This document shows positions 1 through 8,611 of a stretch of 64,000 bases of DNA, piece after piece. The position numbers and the translations under genes are program-made. This stretch comes from Mesorhizobium sp. M3A.F.Ca.ET.080.04.2.1. Lineage in GTDB: Bacteria > Pseudomonadota > Alphaproteobacteria > Rhizobiales > Rhizobiaceae. The stretch covers positions 186,001 to 250,000 of the forward strand of contig NZ_CP034451.1 in NCBI RefSeq assembly GCF_003952525.1. The letters are read 5' to 3'. The notes below the pieces were generated by a model. The model was not told the origin of the DNA. It was given only the letters and a program-made list of their open reading frames with translations, and made no database searches. How positions within the stretch are numbered: the stretch's first letter is position 1; every line of letters starts with the position of its first letter.

Positions 1-995
1 GCAGACGCCGATAGTGCTTGTAATACTGCTCGGACTGATCGCGTTGGTCAGCAGCCACTTTGGCGGTTCGGCACAGACAGTAACCGAGATGATGATCCGC
101 GTGGTCCTTGTTGTCGGTCTCTATGTCTTCGTCGGCAACTCGGGAATCTTGTCGTTCGGCCACATCAGCTTCATGTCGATCGGCGCCTACGCCTTCGTGT
201 GGCTGAGCTGCTGCACGTTGCCAATGCTAAAGCCGATGAACCTGCGGGGTCTGCCGATCTTCCTGCAACACATAGCGTTGCCCTCCTATCGGTCTGCTTG
301 GAGCAGCCGCCCTGGCTGGCATCGTGGCAATCGTGGTTGGGGCCATTTTGATGCGGTTGTCGGGAACCGCCGCGTCCATCGCTACCTTCGCGTTCCTGGC
401 TGGGCAATATGCGTTCTACATGAATTGGAGTGGCGTAACAGGCGGGACAGCGCTTCTGGCGAACTTGCCCGTATTTGTCGGTCCGTCAGTCGGCACCGGT
501 CTGGCGGCGTTGGCCATATTGATTGCCTGGCTTCATCAGGAGTCCCGATACGGATTCATGCTTCGGGCGGCACGCGACGATCAAACCGCGGCCAAGGGGT
601 CTGGCGTCAACGTCTGGTTTGTTCGAACAGTCGCATTCAGCCTCAGCGGCCTGATTGTCGGCATTGGCGGCGCGATGCATGCCGGCTTCCTCGGCATCGT
701 GACGGTCGATGCCTTTTACTTGCCACTTACCTTCCTGACCTTGGCGATGCTGATCGTTGGTGGTTCAGGAAGCCTATCGGGTGCGGTCATCGGCGTTATG
801 GCCCTCACTGCGGTGACCGAAATATTGAGGCGTCTCGAAGCCGGAATCCCGGTCGGCGGAACCATATTGAGTCTTCCTGCCGGCTTGCAGGAAGTAGGTC
901 TCGGCTTGGTGATGATCCTGGTCATGATGTTTCGCCCCGCCGGAATCATGGGTGGTCGCGAACTTATATTTGGCTCGATCTGGCCGCGGCGTTGA
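1..995 (+). pseudogene. livM: LivM-type branched-chain ABC permease, frameshifted, cut by window edge
   Basis: This encodes an inner-membrane permease of a branched-chain amino acid (HAAT) ABC importer. The frame that opens at base 2 gives hydrophobic segments and the LivM-like stretch GNSGILSFGHISFMSIGAYA. Homology then moves to another frame near bases 280-300, where HIALP is followed by LGAAALAGIVAIVVGAILMR. It continues to AARDDQTAAKGSGVN and the stop at 993-995. The net change is +1, so no single frame encodes a full permease. Summed length is about 330 codons, normal for LivM, so the frameshift is the only defect visible. No livG or livF follows; other parts of the transporter would lie to the left. 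A sequencing error cannot be excluded. Confidence 0.72.
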
Positions 996-1241
996 GCGCC
1001 TTGCTGCTGCCTTTGGGTAGCGAACGCTCCGCCCGCTGTGGCATCTGGCCTGGATTTTCCGGGCATGTCGGCTCCCTCGCGAGTTTGCCCGGGCAGTCAG
1101 CTTGACCGACATGTTTTGCTGCCCGAAATCCTTGGCATACAAACAATTTTTGGCAAAAAAGAGCGGTTTGCCGTATATAGTGACGAGCATTGACGACATA
1201 GATTGAGTATGACGCAGAGCGAAGGTGAAAGAGGAAGGCCA

Positions 1242-1886
1242 ATGGCCGACACTGAAGCGACCATTGAGCTGAAATCCAACCAGCCCACGCGCGGGGTCCC
1301 GCGCTCGACTACTCGCGACAGGCTGATTGAAGCCGCGGTCGAACTCTTCGGTGCCAACGGCTTCAACGAGACTTCCATGCGCGACCTTGCCACAGAAGTG
1401 GGCATCAAGGCGCCGGCGCTGTACAATCATTTCCGCTCGAAAGAAGAGATCTTCATCGAGGCCATCACGGTCACGCTTGGAGACTTCCACTCTGAGGTCA
1501 CCAAACGCGACGATCCCAATTTGTCAGGCCTCGAGCGTCTTGAGAACATCGTATCGCGACATGTGATCTACCAGATTGATCACGCCCGCACCGCGAAAGC
1601 CAATGATCGGCTGATTGAATCGTCTGCGATGGACCGCCTCAATCACGAGCAGCGCGAGGCGATCAGGTCAATGCTGCGCAAATACCTCGACACAATGACA
1701 GACATCTGCACCCAAGTCGTCCGCGATGCCGGTCGCGAGCCTAAGGATGTCCGCTTGGTCGCGCTTGCGATTGGATCGATGTGCGACAAGGTGCTTTCAT
1801 GGTACCGTCCCAATGGCCGATACCCGAAACAAAAGATTGCCGCGCATTTTTCCAAACTGGCTCGCAGCATGCTCGAAGCCGAATAG
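1242..1886 (+). CDS. TetR/AcrR family transcriptional regulator
   Basis: This 214-residue protein is a one-component DNA-binding repressor. The N-terminal TetR helix-turn-helix lies at about residues 25-70, with TSMRDLATEVGIKAPALYNHF as the HTH-recognition region, followed by an all-helical ligand domain. I chose the ATG at 1242 because a GGAAGG ribosome site lies a few bases upstream; an in-frame TTG (1203) and ATG (1209) are less well placed. It lies between the broken livM and a convergent saccharopine-dehydrogenase-like gene. A plausible target is the pair of TAACG-NN-CGTTA palindromes at 7291 and 7430 that flank the divergent operons downstream. That link is inference, since a second TetR lies at 22213 and the same palindrome occurs there too. 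Confidence 0.9.
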   Translation: MADTEATIELKSNQPTRGVPRSTTRDRLIEAAVELFGANGFNETSMRDLATEVGIKAPALYNHFRSKEEIFIEAITVTLGDFHSEVTKRDDPNLSGLERLENIVSRHVIYQIDHARTAKANDRLIESSAMDRLNHEQREAIRSMLRKYLDTMTDICTQVVRDAGREPKDVRLVALAIGSMCDKVLSWYRPNGRYPKQKIAAHFSKLARSMLEAE

Positions 1887-1923
1887 CTTTAACCGGATGG
1901 TCGGGACCAAGCTTCGAAGGCTC

Positions 1924-3072
1924 TCAAGCGAGCAGGTCCCTGATCCGCATTTTGTCGCCAGCCTGGCCATTTTCAAGGGATGACAGGGTCAGGCCGCCGC
2001 CGCCGACGCTCACATCTCGCAGGATCGAGAAAAAGTCCTTGGGCGAAACAATTTCGGGCGGGAATACGCCTTTTCGTTCGATCAGGCCTTGCATCAGCAA
2101 GATCGCGCCAACGGCTGCAGGGATGCCTGTCGAATCGTCCATGCCCCCATCACTTCCGGAGGCAAAACGCAAACCGTTGCCATTTGTGTGGACATCGATG
2201 ACCAGGCCGCTGCCAATGCGCGGGGCGCCGGCCCGCTGATCACGATAATGCAGGAACAGATCGACCGCAGCGTCAGTCAGCTTTCCTTTGGTCCTGCGTT
2301 CGTCGGCGATATGCGCCAAGCACCAGCCAGTGATCAAAGCCTCTTCGGGATTCAGTCCTCCGAAATTGGAAGCCCGCTTCACGGCCAAGTACTTTGGCAC
2401 CGTTATAGGTTCGGGGTGTGCAAGTCGCACAAGCCGCTGACGGCCGACGGGATCGGGAAAATCAATGTCGCGAAATTCAAGCTGTTCCCAGCCCGCGACA
2501 TCGTGCGTGCTGCCGTCGGGATCCACGAGATTGAAGCAATGCCAGAAATGCCTTACCGCGGCATTCGTCATGTCGGCCAGATCAACTGTCCAATAGATGT
2601 CTACGTCATCCATCGGCCCCAGTTTGTCGACCGCGGCCCTGATGAGGATGTTGGTCGTACCGGGGGAAGATCCCATACCGATCAGCGCGGAAATGCCGGC
2701 CGCCTCAGCTGCTGCATTTCGGGTGAGCATGGGGATCGTGACGTCGGCGTCATCTGAGATGTCTAGGTAGTTCGTCTTGGTGGCGATCGCCTGGTCAAGG
2801 ATCGCGGTGCCTGTCCTGTAGTAGGGACCAGCCATGTTAACAACGAGCTCGGTCTGCGAGAGCAATTCGTCGAGCTTGCCGATGTCGGCGAGAGCATCCA
2901 TCTGCTGGGTGACGAATCCCATGGACTGAGCGGCATTCTTAGTTTCGGCGCGCCAAGCGCGGTCTACCGCCAGCCAGCCCTGCGTTGCCCCACCGCGCGC
3001 GAGGGCTCGCAGCATGGCTTGCGCCTGTGAGCCGCCCGCGCCTATGACAACGGCCTTCCACTTCCTTGCCAT
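1924..3072 (-). CDS. Saccharopine-dehydrogenase-like NAD(P)-binding oxidoreductase (paralogue 1)
   Basis: This 382-residue protein belongs to the saccharopine dehydrogenase/homospermidine-synthase-like superfamily, which oxidises or forms secondary amines using NAD(P). The Rossmann loop VVIGAGGSQAQ is at residues 8-18. AGPYYRTG (81-88) and SSPGTTN (135-141) are family hallmarks. It is shorter than many true saccharopine reductases, so the substrate cannot be read. A GGAGGCCACC ribosome site precedes the ATG. It is the last gene of a minus-strand unit (BKACE, SDR, SDR, acyl-CoA synthetase, this gene), 11 bases after the synthetase stop. A diverged paralogue at 7453 shares the AGP, SPG and HPEP-T signatures, so the two may act on successive or related intermediates. 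Confidence 0.82.
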   Translation of the reverse strand: MARKWKAVVIGAGGSQAQAMLRALARGGATQGWLAVDRAWRAETKNAAQSMGFVTQQMDALADIGKLDELLSQTELVVNMAGPYYRTGTAILDQAIATKTNYLDISDDADVTIPMLTRNAAAEAAGISALIGMGSSPGTTNILIRAAVDKLGPMDDVDIYWTVDLADMTNAAVRHFWHCFNLVDPDGSTHDVAGWEQLEFRDIDFPDPVGRQRLVRLAHPEPITVPKYLAVKRASNFGGLNPEEALITGWCLAHIADERRTKGKLTDAAVDLFLHYRDQRAGAPRIGSGLVIDVHTNGNGLRFASGSDGGMDDSTGIPAAVGAILLMQGLIERKGVFPPEIVSPKDFFSILRDVSVGGGGLTLSSLENGQAGDKMRIRDLLA

Positions 3073-3083
3073 CTGGTGGCCTC

Positions 3084-4622
3084 CTATTTTGGTTCCTTTA
3101 GGGATTCCAGGTAGCCGGCGCGGATTGCTCGGCGATCGAGCTTGCCGGATGCCGTACGCGGCAGATCGGGGCTGACGATGATGTCTTCCGGCACGGCGTA
3201 GCCTGGCAGCCGATGGCGCAGGAACTCACGAACCTCCGCAACGTCGACCGCCATCTTTGGGCGCGGTTCAGCGGCCGCCAGCACACTGTTTTGAAGCACC
3301 GGATGCGGCACCGCAAAAACCACCGCCTGGGCGATAGAGGGGATTTCAGCCATGGCAGCTTCGATGAACGAGGGAAGGATCTTTTCGCCACCGCGATTGA
3401 TGACGTCATCGCGGCGTCCGACATGATAAATCAGACCCTTTTCCCGGCGCTCGGCCAGATCGCCAGTTCGCAACCAGCGCCCGTTGAGTTTCTCGGCAGT
3501 GACGTCCGGTCGCCGCCAATATTCCCGCATGCGCGTGTCTCCGGCGACCCAGATCTCGCCGACGGTGTCATCGGGAACATCTTCGCCGTCCTCTCCAACA
3601 AGGCGCAGCTCCACACCTTCCGCCGGATACCCGATTGAATCGCCGTATGTCAGGATCAATTGAGCCGGCAATACCGTGCAGCAGGAGGTGAATTCGGTAA
3701 GTCCATAGCCGTGCCAGAGCCGTAAGCCCGGCCAACGCTTGTGCATCTCCAGCGACCAGGGGGCAGGCATTGGAGAACCGCCAAAAAGCACGTCCTTGGC
3801 TGGACCGTAGACAGCGTCGGCTCCCTCCGCCGTCATCATCATCCGAAGTACGCTCGGCACCGCGGTTACAAATGTCGTTGGCCTGCGACGGCAGGCTGCA
3901 ATCGCTTCTTGTGTGCGATACCGCAGCAAAAGATCCGCGCGCCCTCCGCAAAGCAGCATCGTGCCGAGTTGGTCGACGAAACCGGTGTTGTGGAAAAGCG
4001 GGGCCACAATGAGCGTGGAGGACTGCTCGCTTGCCCCGATGAGGTTGACATAGACCTGGGAGGCTTTGCGCAATGCATCATGGCTGATCACGGCGCCTTT
4101 CGGCGCTCCGGTGGTTCCTGACGTGAAGCTGATGACAGCATTATCCGCCGGGCGTGGCAGGTCGGGAAGAGCGGAAGCTTTGTCAACGGAAGAAAACGGG
4201 GCAGCGAAAGTGCCATTGATCGAGAATACCCGTAGCCCGACACAATCGCCGAACATGTGGATATGCGCATCGTCAGCCAGTGCAATCCGCGCATCCAGCA
4301 GCGTGACGAGGTCGCTCACCTGCGCGGGGGCCAACCGGTTGTTCATCGGAACCGAAATTGCGCCGACGCGAAGGATCGCGAGATAGGCGACGACCCATTG
4401 CCATGTGTTGTCGCCGACGACAATCACGCGCTCCTGGCGCGCTACCCCAAGGGTCACCAGGCGCGCGGCCGCAGCGTCCACTTCCGTCTGAAGGCGAGCG
4501 TAGTCAAGTTCCTCGTCAGCGTCTGTGAGCGCCGTGGTTTTGGGCCCGAGCACGGCGCGCCCCTCCAAGGCATGGACGATAGTTGGATAAATCTGCTGGC
4601 TCACAATTTCATTCCAAATCAA
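3084..4622 (-). CDS. Acyl-CoA synthetase, class I adenylate-forming
   Basis: The 512-residue protein is expected to activate a carboxylic acid with ATP and CoA to an acyl-CoA through an acyl-AMP. The P-loop-like motif ISFTSGTTGAPKG is at residues 164-176, GYGLTE and WLRTGDL follow, and PRTASGKLDRR near the C terminus carries the catalytic lysine (about 494). Length and motif order are normal for the family, and the cytoplasm is the expected site. The annotated start is TTG; a GTG six codons in has a slightly better ribosome site, so the start is uncertain. It lies in the BKACE operon, 15 bases after an SDR. The acid it uses is unknown, but pairing with BKACE suggests a short beta-oxidised chain. 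Confidence 0.9.
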   Translation of the reverse strand: MIWNEIVSQQIYPTIVHALEGRAVLGPKTTALTDADEELDYARLQTEVDAAAARLVTLGVARQERVIVVGDNTWQWVVAYLAILRVGAISVPMNNRLAPAQVSDLVTLLDARIALADDAHIHMFGDCVGLRVFSINGTFAAPFSSVDKASALPDLPRPADNAVISFTSGTTGAPKGAVISHDALRKASQVYVNLIGASEQSSTLIVAPLFHNTGFVDQLGTMLLCGGRADLLLRYRTQEAIAACRRRPTTFVTAVPSVLRMMMTAEGADAVYGPAKDVLFGGSPMPAPWSLEMHKRWPGLRLWHGYGLTEFTSCCTVLPAQLILTYGDSIGYPAEGVELRLVGEDGEDVPDDTVGEIWVAGDTRMREYWRRPDVTAEKLNGRWLRTGDLAERREKGLIYHVGRRDDVINRGGEKILPSFIEAAMAEIPSIAQAVVFAVPHPVLQNSVLAAAEPRPKMAVDVAEVREFLRHRLPGYAVPEDIIVSPDLPRTASGKLDRRAIRAGYLESLKEPK

Positions 4623-4637
4623 CTACAGGTTACGTCA

Positions 4638-5408
4638 TCAGTCCTGACCGATCAGGTGACCGGCGCTACTGCCGCCGTCGACCAGATACACGCAGCCGTT
4701 GGTGTAGGCGGCCTCGCGAGAGGATAGGTGGGCTATGACCGCCGCGATCTCCTGCGGTTCGGCAAAGCGGCCCATTGGAACAGCATTTTCGAAGGCATCG
4801 CGGGTGCCAGGAGGAGCCTTCGAAAAGATGCGCGTCGCCATCGGCGTGTTCACGAAACCGGGACACACCACATTAGAGCGAATACCTTCGCGCCCATGAT
4901 CCAAGGCCATGGCTTTGACGAGCCCGATCACGCCATGCTTGGAGGCGCAGTACGCGCCATAGGCGACAGACCCCATAATGCCCGCGTCCGAGCTGACGGC
5001 AACGAATGACCCGCCGGCGCGACGCTGCAGGAGGGGCAGGCTCTGCCGCGCCAGCAGGAACGTTCCCTTGAGATTGACGCCGATGACGTGATCCCAGGCG
5101 GCTTCGGACATGCGCTGGATGAGGCCGCCGCGTGCGACCCCTGCCGCCGCAACCACGGTGTCGAGCCCCTCGCTCGCTTCTGCGAAGGAGTCTATTGCGC
5201 TCGCCAGGCTTTCTAGACTGCTCACATCGGCTGCAAGCGGGGTTGCGCTTCCGCCCGCACCTTCGACCAATCCGACAGTTTCCTCAGCGCTTTCGCGCGA
5301 CAGATCAAGGACACCAACATGCGCGCCGCGAGCGGCGAGGACGAGCGAGACGGCTCGCCCTATACCCGAGCCAGCACCACTGACCAACGCAATCTCGGGC
5401 TTCGTCAT
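4638..5408 (-). CDS. Short-chain dehydrogenase/reductase (SDR 1)
   Basis: The 256-residue protein is a classical SDR that probably interconverts a secondary alcohol and ketone with NAD(P). The nucleotide motif GAGSGIG is at 11-17, the NAG-like AAAG at 87-90, catalytic serine near 140, and the YCASK motif gives Tyr153 and Lys157. I start at the ATG at 5408 (MTKPEIALVSG), 13 bases after the upstream SDR stop, because the longer frame would overlap that gene with non-SDR sequence. It lies in the middle of the minus-strand BKACE operon. An adjacent second SDR suggests either two oxidation steps or enzymes of opposite stereochemistry. Confidence 0.9.
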   Translation of the reverse strand: MTKPEIALVSGAGSGIGRAVSLVLAARGAHVGVLDLSRESAEETVGLVEGAGGSATPLAADVSSLESLASAIDSFAEASEGLDTVVAAAGVARGGLIQRMSEAAWDHVIGVNLKGTFLLARQSLPLLQRRAGGSFVAVSSDAGIMGSVAYGAYCASKHGVIGLVKAMALDHGREGIRSNVVCPGFVNTPMATRIFSKAPPGTRDAFENAVPMGRFAEPQEIAAVIAHLSSREAAYTNGCVYLVDGGSSAGHLIGQD

Positions 5409-5421
5409 CGGTCGGACCGCA

Positions 5422-6195
5422 TCATTCCTTGGGCAGGGTTTCAGCGATATAGAGGTTGGCAAGCGTGCCGCAATCGACCGGGACATCGATACCGGTTATC
5501 CCGCTCGCCTCATCGCTGCCAAGAAATGCAACAGTGCGCGCAATTTCGTCGACCTCGACCAACCGGCCAAGCGGAACACGCGAGAAGCTCTCGGTCATGT
5601 GCCGGAGGGCGGCCTCGCTGACATGATCCTTGATCATGGCGGTCAGTGTCCAGCCGGGGCTTACGGAATTGACGCGGATGCCATAGGGCGCAAGCTCGAC
5701 CGCCGCGGTTTTGGTCAAGTTGACGACGCCGGCTTTTGCCGCGCCGTAAGCGGACTGCCGCCCATCAGTTCCGGCAGCGTCGATGGAAGCTACGTTGACG
5801 ATAGCACCGCCGCCTGAGACCCGCATGCGCCGCGCGCCCCTTTGCAGGCTGAGGAAAACGCCGGTCAAATTGATGTCGAGGACCGAACGCCAACGCGCCA
5901 GATCCATCTTCAAGAGCGTCTTGTAGTCAGACACGCCGGCATTGTTGACCAGCAATGACAGCGGTCTGGCCGGATCGTCGAAGCGCGACATGAGGCGCTC
6001 GACGTCATCCTCGTTGGTGACGTCTGCGACGACTGCCTCGATCGGCCCCAGTGAATTGAGGTTCGAAACGGCGGCCGCGAGGTCCGTCTCGTTGCGGCCT
6101 GCTATGGTGACAGCATAGCCTCGCGCCAAAAGGCAAGCCGCAATGCCAAAACCGATCCCCTTCGACCCACCGGTCACGACGGCATTCAATGGCAT
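5422..6195 (-). CDS. Short-chain dehydrogenase/reductase (SDR 2)
   Basis: This 257-residue classical SDR has VTGGSKGIG at 7-15, NNAG at 84-87, the YGAAK catalytic pair (Tyr150, Lys154) and the usual C-terminal SDGxTG-like segment DEASGITGIDVPVDCG. The N terminus starts directly with the Rossmann fold, as expected for a cytosolic enzyme. It follows the BKACE gene on the same strand by about 54 bases and precedes SDR 1 by 13, so it is very likely co-transcribed. A natural role is to generate the beta-keto acid that BKACE cleaves by oxidising a beta-hydroxy acid, but this is inference from the neighbour alone. Confidence 0.9.
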   Translation of the reverse strand: MPLNAVVTGGSKGIGFGIAACLLARGYAVTIAGRNETDLAAAVSNLNSLGPIEAVVADVTNEDDVERLMSRFDDPARPLSLLVNNAGVSDYKTLLKMDLARWRSVLDINLTGVFLSLQRGARRMRVSGGGAIVNVASIDAAGTDGRQSAYGAAKAGVVNLTKTAAVELAPYGIRVNSVSPGWTLTAMIKDHVSEAALRHMTESFSRVPLGRLVEVDEIARTVAFLGSDEASGITGIDVPVDCGTLANLYIAETLPKE

Positions 6196-6249
6196 GGCGC
6201 CCGTTTCTCCTGGCTTGCAAGCTCGTCCATCGGATCCGCTTCGCCTAAA

Positions 6250-7263
6250 CTATGAGGCCAGCGTCATCAGCTTGCGATATTCATCAGCCCCCATGAGATC
6301 GCGCCCCAGAGCCGAGGCAATGCCGCTGATTTGACGGAACACTTCCACGTTGCTCTGGATCTTGTCGTCCCGGTGCGGCCATTTCCATACAGTGTCTTCC
6401 ATGCCGACACGAACGTGCACGCCCATAAGGATCGCAAGCGTGGCAAGATAGCTGCTCGAGCGTCCGCCGGTGCAGGCGACGATAACCGATGCAGGATCGA
6501 TATGCCGAATGAGCCGGACCAGTCGCATGAAGCCGTCGATCATGGTCTCAGGGCTGTAGGTGGGGCTGCAACCGGGTAGGCCGGGCAGGACAAGCCAGTT
6601 CAGTGGACCCTCAATCAGTCCGCTGTCGATCAGATAGCGGCGGGCGTTGTCGATGTCAGCGTCGGAATAGACCGCGATTTGGGGCGTCAGGCCCTGGGCA
6701 AGCGCGCGGCGCGTCTTCTCGATCATGGCCGCCGGCGACTTCACAAAGCGATTGTCGCCGAGAACGATCGACGTGGCGTTTACCGGTACACCCTCCATCA
6801 CACCCAGCGACATCATTTCGCTCATCATCTTTTCTTCTTCATCGTTGACCGCAACGAGGCAGGCATCGAGCGCTATGTGGTTGTTCTGACGCCGAAGATG
6901 AGTCAGCGTCTCCTTGAAGAGGCCCGTGTCCAGCACGTTGTAGCCTCGCTCATCGCGGGCATGGATATGGATGATCTGCGCGCCGGCGTCGATGCACTCC
7001 TGTGCCGAGCGGATGATCTCCTCCGACGAGATCGGTTGGTTGGGATTTTCGTCCTTGCGGAAGAAAGCACCGTTGATAGCAACCGATAGGATCAGCTTCT
7101 CGGGTTCGGCCCAGCGCGGCATCGGCTCGGCATCCGAAAAGGCCGTCTTGTTGACGGCCATGATCGCCGGCGCACCGTAGACTTGCCAGTTTGCCTGCAC
7201 ACCCTCGCGGGCCACCCATTGGTTCACCCGCTCCCAGTTCACTGTGTTCGGCTTCCGGGCCAT
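6250..7263 (-). CDS. Beta-keto acid cleavage enzyme (BKACE, DUF849)
   Basis: This 337-residue protein belongs to the family of 3-keto-5-aminohexanoate cleavage enzyme. The family condenses a beta-keto acid with acetyl-CoA to give acetoacetate and a new acyl-CoA, using a Zn ion. The Zn motif IIHIHARDE supplies His99 and His101. TGGRSSSYLATLA and VRVGMED, with the third ligand glutamate, appear towards the C terminus. An N-terminal extension of about 50 residues before the usual start of the fold (KLILSVAINGAFF) is longer than in the lysine-fermentation enzyme. It is the first gene of the minus-strand operon, behind a palindromic operator at 7291. The substrate class cannot be assigned by eye. 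Confidence 0.88.
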   Translation of the reverse strand: MARKPNTVNWERVNQWVAREGVQANWQVYGAPAIMAVNKTAFSDAEPMPRWAEPEKLILSVAINGAFFRKDENPNQPISSEEIIRSAQECIDAGAQIIHIHARDERGYNVLDTGLFKETLTHLRRQNNHIALDACLVAVNDEEEKMMSEMMSLGVMEGVPVNATSIVLGDNRFVKSPAAMIEKTRRALAQGLTPQIAVYSDADIDNARRYLIDSGLIEGPLNWLVLPGLPGCSPTYSPETMIDGFMRLVRLIRHIDPASVIVACTGGRSSSYLATLAILMGVHVRVGMEDTVWKWPHRDDKIQSNVEVFRQISGIASALGRDLMGADEYRKLMTLAS

Positions 7264-7290
7264 CGCAAAGAGCCTCCATCCTTGGAATGT

Positions 7291-7302
7291 GAACGATCGT
7301 TA
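7291..7302. promoter_or_regulatory. TetR-type operator 1 (GAACG-AT-CGTTA)
   Basis: The 12-bp near-palindrome GAACGATCGTTA lies 28 bases upstream of the BKACE ATG. On the minus strand it overlaps a possible promoter: TTGACA, 17 bases, then TAACGA, the last hexamer being the operator half itself. It shares the TAACG-NN-CGTTA core with sites at 7430 and 22041. A repressor bound here would cover the -10 region. Confidence 0.6.
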
Positions 7303-7399
7303 ATGCAAGCAACGTCAACTGTCAAGGATCGCGCGACGGCGCAAAGGCTCCGCAGAGGGCACATAGCCGAGAGAGAACGAAACTCTCGCCCACCCCGAC

Positions 7400-7441
7400 T
7401 TGACGGGCGATTGGACTAAAATTATGAATTAACGTTCGTTA
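7400..7441 (+). promoter_or_regulatory. Promoter with overlapping TetR-type operator 2
   Basis: A sigma70-like promoter is visible as TTGACG at 7400-7405, a 17-base spacer and TATGAA at 7423-7428. The perfect palindrome TAACGTTCGTTA occupies 7430-7441, just after the -10, where repressor binding would block initiation. The ribosome site GGGAGG and the ATG at 7453 follow. This site and the one at 7291 serve the two divergent units of the BKACE region. Confidence 0.65.
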
Positions 7442-7452
7442 TGGGAGGCTTT

Positions 7453-8589
7453 ATGAGCAAGGCCATTTTGCTTATCGGAGCGGGGCACATGGGACGTAGC
7501 TCGCTTGGCATGCTTGCGCGCCAGCTTCCTGATGCCCGCTTCAGGATTGTCGACCGATCCCCCGAGAACCTGGCGCTCGCGCTGGCCGTGGCCCCGGACC
7601 GCATAGAGGGAGAATTGCGCGATATTTCGCGAAATGGTGTCGACGCGGCGGGCATGGACTTGGTCCTGAATTTCGCCGGTCCGTTCTTCCTGGGCTCCGA
7701 CGCGGCTGCCCGCGCGGCAATTTCTGCCGGCGCTGCATATGTCGATGTCTGTGATGATGCTGAGGGAACGCAGACAATCCTCGATCTTCACCAGGCGGCT
7801 TGCGAGCGCAAGGTGCCGGTAATCACGGGCGGGGGCAATTCGCCGGGCATCTCCAATTGGCTGGCATGCGACATCCTCCAGTCGAACAGCAACGTTGACG
7901 GAATCCAGATCGTATGGATCACGCGAGAGCGCGACCCCGGGGGTCTCGCCGTGCTTCGTCACATGCTTCACATGACGGTGGCGCCCTGCCCGATTTGGCG
8001 AGGCGGCCGGATGGAGTACTCGAAGGGATTCCAGCCCGAGACGGCCATGTCGTTCGACGTCCCGCCTCCTTTCGGGAGGATCGAAGCCTACGATACCGCC
8101 CACCCGGAACCATTGACACTTGCGCGCCATAGACCTGATCTCAAGCTGGTGCAGTGCAAGGGTTCGCTGTATCCAGGATGGGCCAACCAGGCATTCTCGA
8201 CGCTTGGTCGCATTGGCTTTGGCCATGATGACCTCACCGTCACTGTTGGGGATCAGACCATCCAGCCCATAGAGGTGCTTTGGAAGCTCCTATGGGCTCG
8301 GCACAATGCCAGCCCACCGCGAGAACGCCCCGCCTTTACCCAGATCAACGTAATCGGCCTCCAAGGCGACAGCCCTGTTGTGATGCACACTATCACCGAT
8401 GAGAGCGAGATGAGCCGCGGGACCGGGATAGGCATGGCCGCGGCCGCGCTGGCACTGCTGGAAGGCAACGTGCCGCCCGGCGCAAACGGCGTCGAGGCCA
8501 TTCCATTCGAACGAGGGCTGAAGCATTTCAGGGCCCTCTCGGTTGCCGAGGGCGCGTTTGCAGATGGCATCGTTGTGACCCGCTTCTGA
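7453..8589 (+). CDS. Saccharopine-dehydrogenase-like oxidoreductase (paralogue 2)
   Basis: This 378-residue protein carries a Rossmann loop ILLIGAGHMG at residues 5-14, LNFAGPFF at 72-79 and GGNSPGISN at 127-135. These are the same landmarks as in the paralogue at 1924-3072. I chose the ATG at 7453 (MSKAILLIG), which has GGGAGG just upstream; an in-frame ATG at 7441 overlaps the operator and has no ribosome site. It heads a plus-strand unit with the SDR at 8612, divergent from the BKACE operon and under a matching operator. Its reaction is probably NAD(P)-linked oxidation at a C-N bond, but the substrate is unknown. Confidence 0.82.
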   Translation: MSKAILLIGAGHMGRSSLGMLARQLPDARFRIVDRSPENLALALAVAPDRIEGELRDISRNGVDAAGMDLVLNFAGPFFLGSDAAARAAISAGAAYVDVCDDAEGTQTILDLHQAACERKVPVITGGGNSPGISNWLACDILQSNSNVDGIQIVWITRERDPGGLAVLRHMLHMTVAPCPIWRGGRMEYSKGFQPETAMSFDVPPPFGRIEAYDTAHPEPLTLARHRPDLKLVQCKGSLYPGWANQAFSTLGRIGFGHDDLTVTVGDQTIQPIEVLWKLLWARHNASPPRERPAFTQINVIGLQGDSPVVMHTITDESEMSRGTGIGMAAAALALLEGNVPPGANGVEAIPFERGLKHFRALSVAEGAFADGIVVTRF

Positions 8590-8611
8590 ACGGGACTCCA
8601 GGAGATTGAAA

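Noticed and set aside
1065..1116. CATGTCGG and CCGACATG as an inverted repeat between livM and the TetR gene
   Set aside because: The 8-base arms are separated by more than 30 bases and lack any supporting promoter or conserved copy; it could be a weak hairpin, but nothing else supports it.
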